DNA from: Dermatophagoides farinae
Lineage: Eukaryota > Arthropoda > Arachnida > Sarcoptiformes > Pyroglyphidae
Direction: 5' to 3'
DNA: 64,000 nt
NCBI RefSeq assembly: GCF_024713945.1
Contig: NC_134679.1
Coordinates: forward strand, 4,407,001-4,471,000
Shown here: piece after piece, positions 1 through 13,100 of the stretch
Layout of the letters: each line of letters opens with the position of its first letter
Position numbering within the stretch: position 1 is the first letter of the stretch
Translations under genes and position numbers: made by a program
Notes under the pieces: model-generated
The model's input: the letters and a program-made list of their open reading frames with translations, nothing else
What the model was told of the DNA's origin: nothing
Databases searched by the model: none

Positions 1-1003
1 ATTCCACTACTATATTAGGCCGCCATATTTATTTATCATTTGATTCAGAAAAACAACAACAACAACAAAACAACCATTCCAATGATTGACCTGATTGATC
101 ATCATCAAATAGATATATTAATCTTATCAATGGCTATAATAATAAATAAATAAATGTTTTTTTTAGAAGGAAGGTCATCATCATCATCATCGTCATATCA
201 TCGCCAATAATAAATACAACTTGTATTTTGATTGATTATTGTCTATCGATATTTGATTTATCCGTATAAAATGAACATTCAAAAAATATTCGACACACGT
301 ATGTTCGAAAAATAACTATCTGAATACCTGAATTGTATTCTTTAATAATTGTTCATAGCTTGATTGCTATAGCAAGTTGTTGTTGTTGTTGTTGATGATG
401 ATCAATTCTTCTATTAAAATTGCATAAATCTGATCATATGTTGAATTCCATGTTGATGATATTTGTCTTGTTCAAACATTTAAGAGGTTAAAGAAACAAA
501 CAACATTTGATGAAACTGGCCTATGATCGGTTATTGGTTTTATACATCATTTATTGGTGTTGAATTAATACATATTTCATGAATTGATGCAATATAAAAA
601 AAATTAACCTGAATGACCCACACCTGAATTTTTTTTGTTGTTGTTGTTGTTATTTCTTTATCTCATCTCATTTTGGTAAATGCCATTTAAACTTTTTTTT
701 ATTTTATATCTTATCTTAAAAAATGTCTATTTCCTGTCGTTTTTTATTTCCGGATTGATATTTGTGCAAAACCTTTATTCCTGTATGGATTATATTTTTG
801 AGATTATAATGGCCGGATTTTATATATTCATTTAATTTTTTGAAATTCACACATTTGATAAATTTCATATTTTGCCATCGCTCATCATATCATCATCATT
901 GGAATTAGTTTGTTCAGCTTTAATCTTATTTCCTATAAATCTATATCTATATAGATGATTAATTTACGTAAAAAAAAAAATTTTTTTTGTTTTAATTACA
1001 ACA

Positions 1004-1024
1004 TTTCTCTCTCTCTCTCTCTCT
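1004..1024. repeat. (CT)n microsatellite
   Basis: Perfect CT dinucleotide run of about ten units in non-coding DNA. Confidence 0.9.
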
Positions 1025-2088
1025 ATCACTCTAATTACTCAATATTTTTTTTTATTGGTTGCAAAATAACAAATTGCGAACAACAACATCAACACAGAAT
1101 TATAATACTTCATCATAGGTACTATAGTAAACCGAAAAAAAAATTAACGAAAAATAAAAACACACCAATAAGATTGTTAATCATTGAACTAACTGGTTGT
1201 TGTATACAACAGGGAAAAAAATGATGATGATGATGATAATCAAATATAAGTAGAAAAATATGTTCGTAGAGAGCTCAATATTTTTTTTTTTTGTTTGTCC
1301 CTCCAATTATCAAAAATTGAAGGATGCACCGAATTAATTCAATATATTTATATATTAACTATGCTAAAAATTTATATGACCATATATATACTATATACTT
1401 TATATAGTAATATCAATGACCAAAATGATAAAAAGAAATTCGTTTCCTGATTCAAATTTTGTCATTTGTCATTTTCTTTTCTCAAATTTCACCAGAAAGC
1501 CTTTTTTTGCATTTTTTTTTGAAGAAATTCCTTGATATCGCTACTCGTTTTTTATCACATTTTTCATTATTATATATTCGTTATATGTCAATATTGTAAA
1601 TTTCGCCTTTGCTTGAATCATGAAAAAAATTTTGAAGGTTTTTTTTTCTTTGAATTTTTTTACAAATAATTAGCATCTCCCTCCAACATATTTTTGCAGT
1701 TAATCTTGTCCTGTTTTTTTTTATTATATACAAGGTACAATATCGATGATGAATTAGTTCAATCAGGCACATTCATTCAGGATTTGAATCGAGCATCATC
1801 ATGTACGGATGTTTTTATTTTTTTGGTTGGTTGATGATGTTGACCTTGTTTGTTTGTCACCTGCCGGTACGATTCATTCATTCATTCTGCCTTTTCTTTT
1901 GAAATGGTAAAAAATTTTTTCTTTTTTTTCGCTATGAATTCAATGGCGTTTGATAATCATTAACCGGATAGCGGTATTTCATCATCAACACCATGATAAT
2001 ACTGTTATTCGTATTGAATAATTGAAAAAATTAATTTGTAAGGAAGAAAATTCATTTTACAAACTTAACATATTGATTGAGGTGAACT

Positions 2089-2109
2089 AGAGAGAGAGAG
2101 AGAGAGAGA
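2089..2109. repeat. (AG)n microsatellite
   Basis: Perfect AG dinucleotide run of about ten units in non-coding DNA. Confidence 0.9.
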
Positions 2110-2411
2110 AAGGTAGGAAAAAGAAGCGGAATCTTTTTTTCTTTTTTTTTTGGTTTCATTGGAAAATATGTTAAAGGTGTTTTTTTTCTTCTTTGCTTTA
2201 ACATCTTCGACATGGCATGGTTAGAAAATTAAACATTTCTATATACTGTCACCACAATGTGTGTATTATATAATTCAATATTCACATGTTTTTTTTTCTT
2301 AGTCACAATATTTCTCTAGTCTATCACATATTCACCAGTTCAATGATGCTATGTGATTGGGATATATATTACATCACCATGATCATTATCATAATGCTAT
2401 CCATCTATCAG

Positions 2412-2438
2412 CCTACCTACCTACCTACCAACCTACCT
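2412..2438. repeat. (CCTA)n tetranucleotide repeat
   Basis: Four CCTA units, then an interrupted fifth and sixth, within a region rich in CTAT words. Confidence 0.8.
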
Positions 2439-2654
2439 TTCTATCCTATCTAAAGGCCTTTGCTTTTCGATGTTGATGATGTTCGGGTACCTCTTTTTTT
2501 TTCTTCAGGTAATGGTCATCATCATCGTTATTGAATAAATTTATTATTGACCGAAATCATCAACAAGACTAAGATTGACGAATAATGTAAAATCCCGTTT
2601 TATACGCACACACACAGATTGATGAACTAGTCAACTTTGATAATTTTCTGTGCA

Positions 2655-2675
2655 TGTGTGTGTGTGTGTGTGTGT
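2655..2675. repeat. (TG)n microsatellite
   Basis: TG dinucleotide run of about ten units. A short CA run lies just upstream, near 2608. Confidence 0.9.
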
Positions 2676-3637
2676 CATATATGTATTTAGACTTGAAAAA
2701 AAAACCGGTCGACATTTTCTCGGTAGTCCGATATTAAAATTTTTGGCCATATACGAATAATTTACTTCAAACGATCATACCACATTCATTCTGATCATTA
2801 TCGTATATTGTTGAAAAAAAACCAATCGGCCAAAAAAAACCACAATCATAAGACCCCTTTTTTCCGACATGATTCAATTTAATAAAAACAAGTTCAAGTA
2901 TTCATCTGAAATCTTTTGATCGATAATAATGATTGTAATCTATGAAGTATGGAAATACTGATTTATATTGGAGAATTTGAATTTTTTTTTATAAAACATT
3001 CTCTATATATATACGTTATTATAATGGTCACGATCGAAAATTGTTGAGCTTATCAATGGCCAATCTAATCGAAAAACAAAACAAATCAATCGAATTTAAC
3101 CAAATGAATCACATTTATAACATAGAATTTGATTTACTGTTTCGATATTTAATCATACAACAAAATGAAATACATGATAAGAATATTATATTTTTTCAAT
3201 TTTAATTTTTTTCTTTTTTTTTTCTTGTAAAATTGATGATTAGAAGCAGAAAAAAATGTGATGATGATATTAATGTATAAATAAAAGATGCAAAAAAAAA
3301 AAAAAATTTATGAAATACAATGAAAAAGAAGAAAAAAAAATTCTAGAATAAGGATAAAAAATATAAGGAACAAAAGTTGATGCTTTAAAAAAAAAATTTT
3401 TTTTTTTGAAATAACTAAAGAATTTTTGAAAAAGATCCATGAAAGATTTTTTTTTTTGAAGTTTTGGCATACAAATATGAACAATATGTGTAAAAAAGAA
3501 TCCAGGATTTGCTAAAAAAAATCTTCTAGGCAGGTTTATGATGAGCAAAATGGATGGAATAAATAAATATATATCGAAAATGTATATAGCGACTATGTAA
3601 ATTCTTATTTCATAATTAATGTTTTTCATTCATTCAT

Positions 3638-3728
3638 TCATTTCTTTTTTTGTTGTACATCTTGTGAATCCGATTGTGCTAATTGTTGCTGTTGTTGTGA
3701 TGATGATTGTTGATCTGATTGTTGTTGG

Positions 3729-3759
<31 letters not shown>

Positions 3760-6142
3760 GATATTGTTGTGGTTGATCATAATAATAATATACAGATCCT
3801 TGATTATTCTGTACGCTTATATCACTACCGGTATTTGAATTTTGATTATTAACATCTAAATAGCTTTTTAAATGATCAATATTTGTTGATGATGGTGGTT
3901 GATATTGAACCTGTTGTTGTTGTTCCATATTATCACCATATTGATCGCCCGCATCATGATCATCATATTGTGAACTAATAGAATGATGCATTGATATTGA
4001 TACCGATGTACTAGTAATCATTGGTGATACCGTTGAACTTGATGATGGTATTACTTGTGGTGATGTATGTTGCTGTTGTTGTTGCTGTGGAGGTGGATAT
4101 ACCGGTTGAATTCCATATGGACTTTGATTCATTGGTTGTTGAGTATAGTAACTATGTTGAGAATTCTTCGCTTTCGATTGCTGTTGTGATTCTACTGATG
4201 ATGGCAAACTTTGTGTCGATTCAATACGATTTGATTGTTGTTGTTGTTGACTGAACTGAAGTTGTTTGGCATTTTGTTGCGATGTAGTCTTTTGTTGTTG
4301 TTGTCGTTGTTGTTGTTGTTGGCTATTCGAATTATATACCAATGGAAGTGATGGAAGTTTATTGGCAACTTTTGCTATCGTTTGGCTTGGAAGTCTTTGT
4401 CCAAATACACCGTATTCGTTCATCATTGGTATTGAATTATATGTAGCTGCAGCATATTGTTGTTGTGACTGTAATGATTGTGATGGAATACGTTTTTTCG
4501 TAAATCTTGAAATAATTTCTTTTGATTTTTGATACAATGCATTTGGATGTTTAGAACCGATAGCAGCAGGAGGAGTAGAGGCGGAAGAGACAGGTGAATT
4601 GGTATTCAACAATTGTTGTTGAGATTGCTTAATAGATTGTTGAATCATTTGACTTAACATTTGATCATATTTTGCTGCCGATTGTTGTTGTTCCGAAGAT
4701 GATGAAGATGATTGTGTTGGCATCTGAAACACTGGTTGATTCATTGTGGCAGCGATCGGTTGTTTGCCCATATATTGAATGTATTGTTTTTTCAAATTGT
4801 GGAACGGTTGATGGACTGACCTGTGATTCCATGACAATCATTTCACCATTGATCGATTTAACTGGAGAAGTTTGATGTGTTGGTTGGGCTTTGACGTTTG
4901 AATAACCAAGGGATGATTGTGGTGAGTATTCACCGTTATGTGAAGCATATCTGCCATTAGAATATTGCTGATAAGCAGCAGCCGATGGAAGTTGTTGTGG
5001 AGCATATGCTTGTTGATAATGCTGTTGTTGAGATGTTGCAATCATTTTACCTGGATGATTAATATTATTGTAATAATAGCCAGAATATGAATCGGATTGA
5101 CGACGTTTTGGATTATTCTGGTTTTGGCCAGAAGTAAGTGAATTTTGTGCCGCTGTCATCAAAGAATCTTGTGATGCGGCTGCTGCAGCTGCTTCAGCTA
5201 TCATACTAGTTGCGTCACCAAATGGTGAAGATGATTGTGATCGACTTGGCTTAATATAACTGTAGAATGATTTCACCGTATTCATTAAGGATTCTTTTAA
5301 AGGTACCGTAGCAGAATATGCAGCTTCGGATGCTCCAGATAGTTTTTCATTTAATAATTTATACCATTGCTTAGGAAAATCAAATAATTTCTTTCCATTC
5401 TTAGTACTAGCATCGATGCCACTTGCTGCTGCAGCAGCTGATAAATAAGATCCCAATTGACCGGCTAGTTGATTAGCTTGATTCGGTTGTAAGCCATTCA
5501 ATCCCATCATGACATTATTTACGGCTTCATTTAATGCTTCTATATTACCAACAGAACCGGGATATTCAAGGCCAGAACCAGCGGCAGCAGCAGCAGCAGC
5601 ATTAGCAAGAACATTATTACTGTTTCCATGACTATTAAATTGATCGACTAATGAGAATAATTTTCCTCCGGCAACACGGCGACTCATTACTTTATTGAAT
5701 GGACTGAATATATTTGACATTAGCGATGATATCGATGATGATTGACTCGGTGATGATTTCGATGTTGCTGGTATTGGAGCTGGATAATTATATGATTTAA
5801 CCAATTGATAATAATTGATCGGACCAGATTGTATTGGCCATGGTTTTTTCTGCTCTTGTTGATGATGATTACTTCGGTACGATGATGCCTTGGGCGTTGA
5901 ATATACCGTTGTCGATGCTAATGATGATCCTGATGATGACAATAATGGCACAGCAGTCGTCGATGATAATGATGTATCATCACTACTACTATCAATAGCA
6001 GATGTAATCGATATAAACGTCGCCCAAAAGACGATAAATCGATCTAGATTTGAAAACAAAAGAAAATTTTTTTTTCGTCCAACCTTAAAAATAAAGACAA
6101 AAACAAATTTTGAAAACACTTACATAATTGTATGGATGACAT
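3638..6142 (-). CDS. secreted Ala/Gln/Ser-rich low-complexity protein (unrecognised)
   Basis: I do not recognise this gene. The model has three exons, complement(3638..4723, 4821..6043, 6124..6142), encoding 775 aa. Intron 1 is 80 nt with a GTAAGT donor and a TCTAG acceptor. Intron 2 is 97 nt with a GTCAGT donor and a TTTCAG acceptor. Joining the 19-nt first exon gives an N terminus MSSIQLYRFIVFWATF followed by ISITSAIDSS, a good signal peptide with likely cleavage near residue 22. The mature chain has several poly-Ala blocks (near minus-strand 5570-5605, 5425-5440 and 5170-5190), a less repetitive middle segment with WYKLLNEKLSG, and a C-terminal half dominated by poly-Gln and Tyr/Gln motifs such as YYYYDQPQQY. 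There is no membrane segment after the signal. The composition would suit an extracellular matrix, cuticle, silk-like or glue protein, but that is only inference. The second intron is the least certain part, since skipping it shifts the frame. Confidence 0.75.
3718..3772. repeat. CAA/CAG-type (GTT on plus) trinucleotide run encoding poly-Gln
   Basis: A run of about a dozen GTT on the plus strand, with one interruption, reads as CAA glutamine codons in the minus-strand secreted-protein gene. Further shorter runs occur up to 4320. Confidence 0.9.
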
Positions 6143-7154
6143 TATTTTGGATGACTGGAATTCCTCAGATCAAAGGCAAAGTAAGAGGAAATTGTGAATA
6201 AGATATATTCAAAATGGTTAAAAAAAAGATGTGACAATGTTTGTAACGGTTGATCAAACAAACAATTGATTTTGTTTTTGTTTTTGTTTTCTGTAAAATT
6301 TTTTCTTTTGATTTTGTTTGTTTATCTTGTAAATTGTTTGTGTTGTTATTCGCCGAAACACACACATACACACACAGCAGAACTAAATTTGATGACACAA
6401 AATTATGTTGTTTTTTTTACGACCAAACCAAATGGAGAGTAAAAAGTTGGTCGACCTTTCGACGAATACCAAACGTAACTAAATGACTGATCGTCAATGA
6501 TGGTGATGATTGGATGAAAGAACTAAAATCGAATCGAATTGTGATTCAATCTGATCCGACGCTTTTCTCTAGACCCAAAGCAAAGAAGAATTTTTTTTTT
6601 TTGGTTGAGAGAGAAAGACTCTTTTGACTAGGTGGCCAAACATATTTGATTTAATCAACTACATCATCGTTCTTTGCATTGTAAATCCACATTTGGTTCA
6701 AACAAGTAGGAGGTTGTACCGTTATACACACATATCTCTTTTTTTTTCTTTTCGTTCATCAACTGAGGTCAAGGCTACTCAAATAATAATTTTTCTTCTT
6801 ATTTTTCTTTACTAAGTTTGAATTTTAGCGAATAGTTGACTAGCCGGCTGCTGTCGAAAAATGTTGAATCAAGATCTATCGAATGTGGATGAATAGTAAA
6901 AGAAAAAGAGACAAGCTTCAACCTGCTACTTACTGGTTATTACTGTAAATCGATGATGTACCTATTGTAAAACGTTGTAAAATGATCATCGATAATCATG
7001 ATTATAGTAGTGATCAAGATAATATTGATGTATTTTGGGCAAAATGCAAGTTGAAATTATAAAATCAAAAAAATAAATAAATAATTGGAATTAGGTTTCG
7101 ATTAGAATGAACGGATATCGAACAAATGATGATAATACGTTATTTGTAAATTTG

Positions 7155-7237
7155 AATACCATTAGTTGAACTTTTTCTTAAGCCAATTCCATGTTAAAAC
7201 CATTGGCTAGTTGCTGAACTGGACAACTAATGGTGTT
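7155..7237. repeat. nested inverted repeat (hairpin-forming)
   Basis: An outer 14-bp stem pairs 7155-7168 with 7224-7237, with a single G-T wobble. Inside it a perfect 7-bp stem pairs 7181-7187 (AGCCAAT) with 7202-7208 (ATTGGCT) around a 14-nt loop. The two stems are separated by an asymmetric internal loop of 12 and 15 nt. It could be a structured RNA, a divergent pre-miRNA-like hairpin or the remnant of a small inverted-repeat element. No flanking target duplication was evident. Confidence 0.6.
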
Positions 7238-10080
7238 AGGTTGATGATTTTTGATCTAAAATTGGTAGATTTGTAGGTGTTTAATATTTGAACGAGTTTT
7301 TTTTCGACCTTAAATCTGCAAAGAAAATTAATGATGACGTTGATGATGGTGACGGGCATGAGGGATTATATCAAGTGATAATCTCTAATTTATCACCACC
7401 ACAAAAAAAACTTGGCCAAATCGAATATTTTTTTCAACCTATATTCTAAATTTAGGTGAATTTTCTTTCACTTGTTCAAGATTGTATTAAATATTGGTTT
7501 TTTTTATTCAGTCAAAAATAGAATCAATTCATCCATAGAAAAGAAACTAATTCGTGTTTCCAAAAAAAAATTATCAATTTCGTTGAATCAACAACAGTAG
7601 CACCAAAATCAGTTGCCATAATTTATCATCAGTCATGATAATTCGTTAATTCCAATGATTTTTTTTTTGATTTTTGATCGAAAGTGCGATTTAAGCTTAA
7701 CTTCAACTCAAATCAATGTCTATTTTATTTTACGATGTGTCTCGATGATGATGGCCCCTATTTCATTTTTTTTTCATCTGAAAACTTTTTCTTCTCATTC
7801 AGATCATCATATAATGAGATATATTTTGAGCTGAATTTCATTTGATTGATCCGGATTATCAATGAAACTGTTATCACTATTAGCTATTGTATGGATTTTT
7901 TACATTGGCTCATTTGATCCAAACAAAAAATCCAATTTTTAATCTAAATTGCATTTGAATGCAAGTCAATTCTCAATAAATGAATTTTGTTCAATTCTTT
8001 ATATATCCTTTTCATCATTGATACTTTGAAAGAAGCTTTGAATTTTTTTTCATGTTTTCAATATGTAAAAAAATGATCGATTAATCTATCATGATGATGG
8101 CATGAAAATAAAAACTAGTTCTACGATATTTCAAAAGACAAGGTATGATCTTGATTTTTTTCAAACTAAAATGGTTTTGATAATGACTGATCATCCTATT
8201 GAGCAGCCAATGTAATAAGAATCGGATCTTTTGATTGGATTCATGATTCGAATTTTTATTTTACGTGAATCAACATTTATCCACTATATTGTCTCAAAAA
8301 AAAAAAATTTCATAGTCAAGTCTATTATTAACAAAAGTAATTTTAGTTCGAAATTGATTTCTTTGTATCTTTCATCGAAAATAAAATGTAGCTATAAATT
8401 TAATTAAACACTTAACTAAATGATGATTATTGTCTCTTAATAGATAGAGTGAAAAAAACATTTTCATCTTTTCATCATTTGATTTGTATGTTAATTTAAA
8501 TTTGTAGCTTAATGATGGAAAATATTGAACCAAAATAAATGCAGAAATAAAATATATTGAAAAAAAACTAAATTTAGCCTTTTGCAATCATAATTTAGAC
8601 ACATGTTTTTTAATTTATTTTTTTTTGATGCAACAAGTTGTGGCCATCAACCGAATAGGTCATCATCATGAATGTATATGCTTGGTGATCGAATTTGTCA
8701 TTCGAAAACATTCGAAAAATCTGATCATGAAAGAGTGAATGAAAAATAAAAAATAATTAATCAACCCCTCTCTTTGATGTTTGCTTTTCAATTATTTTTT
8801 ATCATCATATCCTAGGTAAGAGTGGTTTTCTGATTTAGATTTGTTTTAATTCATTTTGTGTGTGTGTGTGTTTATAGGTATTTGAATCAAATTCCTTTTG
8901 ATAAAGTAGATGATCGTTCGACATAATCAATGTATGTTATTCTCATCATCATCATCATAATCATTGATCGATCGATTGAAGGTCAAGAAAAAAAAATTAA
9001 TTAATCCGGTGTTTTTCGTTTAATTTATAACAATAATAACCAAATTAATAAATCATCAACGTTTCCATCATGGATAATAACCTTCCTATCTTGTTTGTTT
9101 TAATAGATACTACAAATATAATTCATTTTCGGCCTTAGTTAATATTTTTTTTTCAAATCCTCTCTCAAAAAAAAAAAAAAAACATTCACCACATGAACAG
9201 AAAGACAAATTTTTGTGTAATCATCGAACTATATGCCGATCGAAAAAAATTGAATTTACCAAATTGTCAAATCAAACAAACATTCAAAATGATGTGAATG
9301 TGGTCAGAATGAATCTTTCCATATATCTATCTAGAAAAAATGAGAAAAATAGGTTAATATTTTGGGCAAATTGCAATCAATGTCTATATTCACCACTTTT
9401 TAACTTTGACGGTTAATTTCAATGATATAATTAGTTACATATTCAATGCCAAAATTTTCTCAAGGATTGTAATAATCGAATGAATTAATGGAATTTTTTT
9501 TTCATTACTTTGAATTCAACATGAAGGCCATAATTCTGTTTTCTTCGAATCATTTTTTTTTAGATTTCGCAGACCGACTTTTACAACGAAATGCCAACAT
9601 TTAATTTATCAATCCATCCAATTCATAATTAAGCCGAAAAAAAGTGTTGACATGATAAGTGAGATTTAGATCATTTTTTCAACAAGTATACCAAAATTTA
9701 CCGATAAAACAAAAACAAAAAAACGTTATTTTTTAGCGAGAAAAAAAAGATGAACAAAATTAATTAATCTCAATTCGATCTGAAATTATAGAGTAGTCGG
9801 AACTATGATAAGAAAACGGAATAATCATGACCATAAACATCAAATGTTTGAGAAAAAAATGATATAGACATTTATTTTGAAAAATATACATTTTATTATT
9901 GTATTAAATCTATTTTTTGAGAATATGTGGATTTGTTTTTTCGGATATTGAATTCATTTTCAAGAAAATCCTAAAGAGATTTTTAAAACAAAAATTTCGC
10001 GAATCTATCATTTTTAACATATGTTTGTGTGTGTGTGTAAGTGTGTATTATTATTGTTTACAACTTTTTTCGTCAACGCT

Positions 10081-10086
10081 TTTATT
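10081..10086 (-). promoter_or_regulatory. candidate UBR5 polyadenylation signal
   Basis: TTTATT on the plus strand reads AATAAA on the minus strand, 28 nt after the UBR5 stop codon. Confidence 0.5.
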
Positions 10087-10113
10087 TATGATGATCAAGT
10101 ATAATTCTTGATT

Positions 10114-13100
10114 CTATATGAAACCAAATGATTTCGATTTGATCGACATGAGTAATTTTTGTCTCAATACGTTTCGCGATGAATATAATGGAATATATAA
10201 ACGAGAAATACAACTATAAATAATAATAAAATGTATAATTCAAAATGAAAATGGTTAGAATGTAAATCAAAAAAAAAAAAAAAAAAAAAAAATCAATAAA
10301 CTTACGTATTAGCGGTAACGAAATAATAATCATCGCGTGGCCTTATAGTAACACTTGGCATTGGCTGAAAGCCTTCCTCACTGGCTGGTAATGCCGGTGA
10401 ACCGGTCCAAAAATAAATGAGATCCTGTTTCTCTTCATTGGTCATCCGTTCTAATACCCACCAGAACCATTTACGGATATTTGTTATTGGTTCAGAATCT
10501 CCGCTTTCTATATCGAATATGGAATGAAACAAATTGATATTAAAACAAAATAAACTTCATTATTATATATATGTACCATCATAAAAAGTGACATATGTTT
10601 GCAATTGTTGAACATTAATTTCATTCACTCCATTCAATAGTAATCGAAAATCTTCGGGAGTAAGGCCATCAAATGAAAACAGGGGAATGACGTCGCATAT
10701 GCCAGCACGTATTGCCTAAGATAACAAGATAAATTTTGAGCATTTTTTGACAATCTTTATTGTAGTACACTCACCTTGATTGCTTTCTCTTGTGATTCTA
10801 CCATCTTATATTGCGCATATCTTCGTACATAATCATAAACATTCTGTGGTGTAACGCGAATATTACGGCCATTTTGTATCAATTCAACACCGTGACCACC
10901 TTCTTCCGGTGGTAAATCAATGGCAAAACGGAAATCACATTCAGCCAGTATTTCCTCTTTATTATTGGATTGGGCGTCCAAAATTAATTGTCTCAATGAT
11001 TCATATAGTTCCGAATCAAAGAATGCTAAATCATGCCATCTGACAGGTTGATCGAGAATCATTTTGATTACATGTCGATTGAATGTGATTGGACATAGTT
11101 CATTCTGTAGAAAACAAACACCGATTATACGACCAACATTACGGAATGCGTTCAAGCGATTTTCACTAGCACGACCAGCACGAGGTGAATAAATTCCACG
11201 TGTTCCAGGTTGATAGAACAATGGAGCATCATCATCATCCGAAAATGGATTTTCTAATTGCAAAATCGTTGCGTTTGTTGAAGATGAATCATTAGACATC
11301 GTTTTATAACCACCCGAATTTAGAACTGAGAGCTGAATTTTTCGATCTGCATTATAATTTTCATACATGAGTGCATCGACCGTCAAAAATGATGGTAAAA
11401 ATAAAGATTGCTGCTGTTGTATGTTGGCATTCGAACTAGAAGCATCTCTTTGAAGTGATCCATCCTGCGCTGTATTATTGGCTGTTGTTTGGGCCGTTGA
11501 TTGATTACCACTACTTGATTGATTTCGAGCTTCATTTGTATGAATTATCTCCATCGCCCAATCGATAGAATTACGAAGCTCATCTTCATTATTCAATAAG
11601 CTTATTAGCGTTTCTTGAGGAATTTCTAATAACATTCCAGTTATTTTCGATGCATGCCCCGGATGTAAATTGTATACACGATTATAAATTCTTAAACCTA
11701 AAATTAAAAAATATGTTCAATTAAATTATTATCAAATTAGTAATTTACAATTGTAACTATCGTTTATCAAAAAAAAAGATTAATACCGATTCCATTTCTT
11801 GAATCTGAAGGTACGATTGGTGAATGGCGATGTGAATTAATCATTTGTGTCGGCACGAACGATGGTGCATCATATCGAAGCTGAGAAGATGTAATTCGAC
11901 GAAAATTTGATGTAGAAGAGGAAGACGGCGCTGATGTTGTTGAACCACCGCTTGATGTTGTCGATGTTGATGACCGTGGTTCATGCATATTTCGTATCCG
12001 TTCAATCAATTGCGTACGACGGGCTGTCGATGATGATGGATAAAATGGTCTATAACGTGCTGGAGAACGTGGTCTTCGCATAGAACTACTGTTGCTACTA
12101 TTTGATGCAAGAATATCATTTACTGGTGACGAAGAATTTGATAATGCTGAATTAGCAGATCCACTACCAGAACCAGTAGCGCCGCTATTACGTTGACCAG
12201 ACGATGAACCATTAGAATTGTTGTTATTACTACTATGACTACGTAAACGGAAGGCATAACTAGAATAGGCTTCATAATTTCCTGCTACAGTACCAGATGA
12301 AGAGTTTGCACTAGAACCACCACCACGAATATTGACCATACTGTTTGCACCACAACAATTATTTGTTAACAATTCTGCCGGTAATTTTTCATTTGCTAAT
12401 ACGGCTTCAGAAAATGCTGTATAAAAACTACGTGCAACACCAGATCCTTCACCTGGTTCTTCTTTAAAAGTTACTTTCACACGAGTAATGGTCAAAGATT
12501 GTGGGGCAACTGATGTTTGTGATGATAACCGTCGGGTAATGGGTGAGAAAACCGAATTCAATTCTTTAAATGATTGTATGAGCAATTGATTTCGATCGCG
12601 ATCTAATTTATAGAAATTTAAATCACGTTGATTTGCAGCTGCATTCGAACAGCTGATTCTTAGGCGTTCCATTTCACGTCTGAATTTACTCTCTTTGATA
12701 GGAAAACCAGTCAATTCAGGTATGATGGAATTTGGTTCAAGCGAAACGTCATCAACAAACAACCGACCGAATAGTTCAAGTGTTAAACGCCAACGGCCTA
12801 AAAGTACATCTTGCTGTTGAATATTTCCAAAAAAATTTACATGCTTTTGTTGCTGGTGATTAGCCGAAATTTTTATCACCGAAGATTGATTATTGTTAGT
12901 TAAATTCTGACTTGTTGGCGAAGTTGTTTGTTGTTGTTGATGTTTAGCCGAACCGGCCATAACGATCACTGATAATTTATTAGGTTGTATGATCGATACT
13001 CTTGAGGAAGATGACGTAGATGATTCGGTAATGACTGAATGGGATCGAGCTGGCGATATTTGTAGATGATTTGGCGATCTAATTGAACTATTATAATTCC

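Larger units (their letters stand above)
1..3637. other. non-coding A+T-rich region
   Basis: No exon with protein-like composition or a recognisable family was seen on either strand. Open frames here are short and full of Phe/Lys/Ile from poly-T/poly-A. The stretch is dense in ATC/ATG, CT, AG, TG and CCTA microsatellites and poly-T runs. It could be intergenic DNA or the intron of a gene lying outside the window. Confidence 0.6.
6143..10113. other. intergenic region, about 4 kb
   Basis: No gene was recognised. It lies between the start of the secreted low-complexity gene and the 3' end of UBR5, both on the minus strand. It holds poly-A/T runs, a TG microsatellite near 8858-8873 and a nested inverted repeat at 7155-7237 described separately. 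The promoter of the secreted-protein gene is expected just above 6143, but no clear core element could be assigned. Confidence 0.6.

Noticed and set aside
955-1224. Plus-strand open frame of 89 codons with a CT repeat inside
   Set aside because: Composition follows the local microsatellite and poly-A/T runs, with no domain, no splice context and no similarity to a known family.
3619-4532. Plus-strand open frames rich in Val, Cys and Leu opposite the secreted protein gene
   Set aside because: They are antisense shadows of CAA/CAG glutamine codons (GTT/GTC/TTG on the other strand). They lack family similarity, and splice sites support the minus strand.
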